Source of the DNA: Morella rubra
Taxonomy: Eukaryota; Streptophyta; Magnoliopsida; Fagales; Myricaceae
DNA: 64,000 nt
Direction: 5' to 3'
NCBI GenBank assembly: GCA_003952965.2
Contig: CM025853.1
Span: forward strand, 10,735,161-10,799,160
Positions 62,107 to 64,000 of this stretch are shown piece by piece; position 1 is the stretch's first letter; every line of letters begins with the position of its first letter. The position numbers were made by a program, and so were the translations under genes. A model generated the notes under the pieces. The model saw nothing but the letters and a program-made list of their open reading frames with translations, was not told where the DNA came from and did no database searches.

Positions 62107-64000
62107 GTTTCTTCCTTGAGCTTAAGACAGACAGAGAGGTTAGAGAGAGGGAGAGTTAAGGTTAAAAATGAACTTAAACTGCTGCTATGAGGTTTCATCT
62201 TGAAGAAAGGCCATGCATTTAGTCGTTTGCCTTTGGATTGAGAAAGTGGGTTTGATGGCTGTGGATGACAATGAAGTAGTAGTGGCAGTTAGGGAAACAT
62301 AGGATATTAAAACAAATAATATCAAAGACTTTCTCAAACTTGATCCGTTTTATAGTTTGGTGAGAGTTTAGAGCCGCTCAAACTTGAAAGTCTACCGTTT
62401 TGTCCTGATAACAGCAAGAAAGCCGTAGAAAACAAAAACCAAAAAGTGAAGGGACAAAACAAAGGGCCCTAATTAATATAATAAATTCGTGAGTACAATT
62501 CTCGCGTTTAGTGTAGAAAACACTCAATCTACCATTAATTGAGACAAATCGTGAAGGATGGGTTATTTACCGTACGACCGACATTATGTGATCTTTTTAA
62601 TATTTTCTTTTTTGGTATGAGAAAAATTTCCTTATTTCCCACAAATTGTAGGTCTGTACATTAAAGCTATTTGCCTCCATTTGAACAAATAAGAAAAAAA
62701 ACCGTGGCTTTTTTAAAAGGTTTTATTAGATTTAGTGTCGTATGAATACAATGTCATGGATGAAAAAGTCCAACCATTAATGTATGGAATCTTCACCCTA
62801 GCCAAACACGAATTCCTCCTAATGAATCGAAGAAAAAGAGCACATGAGATAGGATTTTGTTTTTTTTTCATCAAACTATTTGGTCTGATTTCATCTATTC
62901 CAATGTACAATAGGAAATCGAATCTCACCAATATTAAAAAAAGTAGAATCCTTCTACTCCCAAAGATCTTGGATTAGACATCTCCCAAAGATCTTTGACC
63001 CATTGTGCCTGCCTCTGTCAAAAGGAGAAAGGTTTTAGTGAGGGAGAGGGCTGTAAGCAGATCTGAATGTTATTTATACAGGTAAGTATGCTCCCTCAGA
63101 ACTGAAGATTAGTTTTCAACAATCGCATTTAGACAAGGCTGAAACTGATTTATAATAATTCAATCATTGGGAGCAAAATTCCAGAAACCAACAATAGATT
63201 GTTGAAAATTTTGACAGACCAACAGAGGCCATTGCATTACTCTACCAGAAAAACACACAACACCACTCTCAGAAGAACAAAAAGAAAGTTCAAAATGGAG
63301 GACGCATAGGTACAAAAAATAGAAATAAAACATTAAAGCCTTGGACAAACAAAGACCTAAAAAGAAACAGGATTAAAAGAGCAAAAGAAAAGAAGGGATC
63401 AATATCATTTGGAAGGTATAAATGCAGATGGGGCAAATTTTACAGGCTCTTGTTCTAAAAGAAAGATGCACTCCCCATTTTAATTGGTAAAATCAAATCA
63501 TTGCTTGATTAAAATTTATAAACAGCCGAATTATACCGGGTGGATATCAGCTGATTTTCTAGCAAATTTTATATCTTCAGTATGACCTATGAGATGACAG
63601 GTCTTCTTTGTCAAAACACGTCTCTTTCCAAGCCGTGTGAACTCGAAAATCTAATTATCTGTCAATAAAAACTCGAATTGTTTCTAGATCTACAGAGTAC
63701 GACCAGAAACTCTCACAAGTGAATAACATTAAGTCAACAAGAACATCTACATGATTCATCAGTAGAATAAAACACACTGAAAGTAGCGTAAAACCTAAAA
63801 CAAATCAGACCATTTCCTTGGGACACGGATGTTCAAGGAGAGAAGAACAACAGAAATGCAATACAGAAAGCAATTAGTTGGTTACCCGCGATGTGAACGA
63901 GCTGTTTCGGACTAGGAGTCGCGAAGATGGAGACAAGAGGAATGGGTCGACCACTCACCACTTCGATCTAACTGACTAGTGACTCTACCGGATGCCGCTT
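62107..64000. other. MLO upstream region and mostly unexplained terminal spacer
   Basis: 62107-62500 should contain the MLO promoter and leader. Further right, a possible last exon of a reverse-strand gene lies at 63454-63405: after a TTTTAG acceptor it reads QEPVKFAPSAFIPSK and stops. A GC-richer stretch at 63880-64000 with a GTAACC donor on the reverse strand could be another exon or leader of the same gene. Neither was assigned to a family. Confidence 0.3.

Noticed and set aside
1..64000. CRISPR arrays, bacterial operons or organelle DNA
   Set aside because: No regularly spaced direct repeats with unique spacers, no operon-like tight coding, and no plastid or mitochondrial gene sequence were recognised.

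Overview
This 64 kb window is nuclear DNA of a dicot plant. It has intron-rich genes with GT-AG splice sites, AT-rich spacers, many MITEs, long solo LTRs and hAT and LINE remnants, and the recognisable genes belong to plant families. I could not place it below eudicot level. No bacterial genes, CRISPR arrays or rRNA/tRNA genes were seen. Exon coordinates were read by hand from splice signals, reading phase and family similarity, and none was confirmed by transcript data.

Seven protein-coding genes can be reconstructed from start to stop. They are: a domesticated hAT transposase with a BED zinc finger (+, 9207-13321, 677 aa); a small universal-stress-protein-like gene (-, 15134-17349, 198 aa); a thylakoid-lumen cyclophilin like CYP26-2 (+, 21585-22938, 329 aa); a C3HC zinc-finger protein of the NIPA/ZC3HC1 family (-, 23306-29274, 734 aa); an early-nodulin-like phytocyanin (+, 33524-34348, 180 aa); the SSU-processome protein UTP11 (-, 36756-42200, 229 aa); and a clade III MLO-like seven-transmembrane protein (-, 55614-62106, 578 aa, 15 exons). 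They look functionally unrelated, as expected for plant gene order. The hAT/USP pair and the cyclophilin/C3HC pair are convergent.

Layout: 0-8 kb is repeat-dominated. It holds a decayed R2R3-MYB gene whose intron carries a Tourist MITE and a hAT fragment, a 2.3 kb solo LTR nested in an older element, an LTR fragment and a second Tourist MITE. 8-30 kb is gene-rich. 30-33 kb holds an LTR-like remnant split by a 767 bp non-autonomous hAT element, plus MITEs. 33-42 kb has the phytocyanin and UTP11. 42-55 kb is a TE-rich block: a 3.7 kb solo LTR, a LINE 3' end, a hAT N-terminal fragment and a 1.2 kb solo LTR. 55-62 kb is the MLO gene, and the last 2 kb is mostly unexplained.

I did not find a new multi-gene system. 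The observations most worth a second look are a tandem duplication of the USP gene's 3' end that leaves a 94 nt decayed copy of its last exon, a stop-free 108 nt GC-AG intron in the zinc-finger coding region of the C3HC gene, and two near-identical Tourist MITEs inserted in the same extended target sequence.
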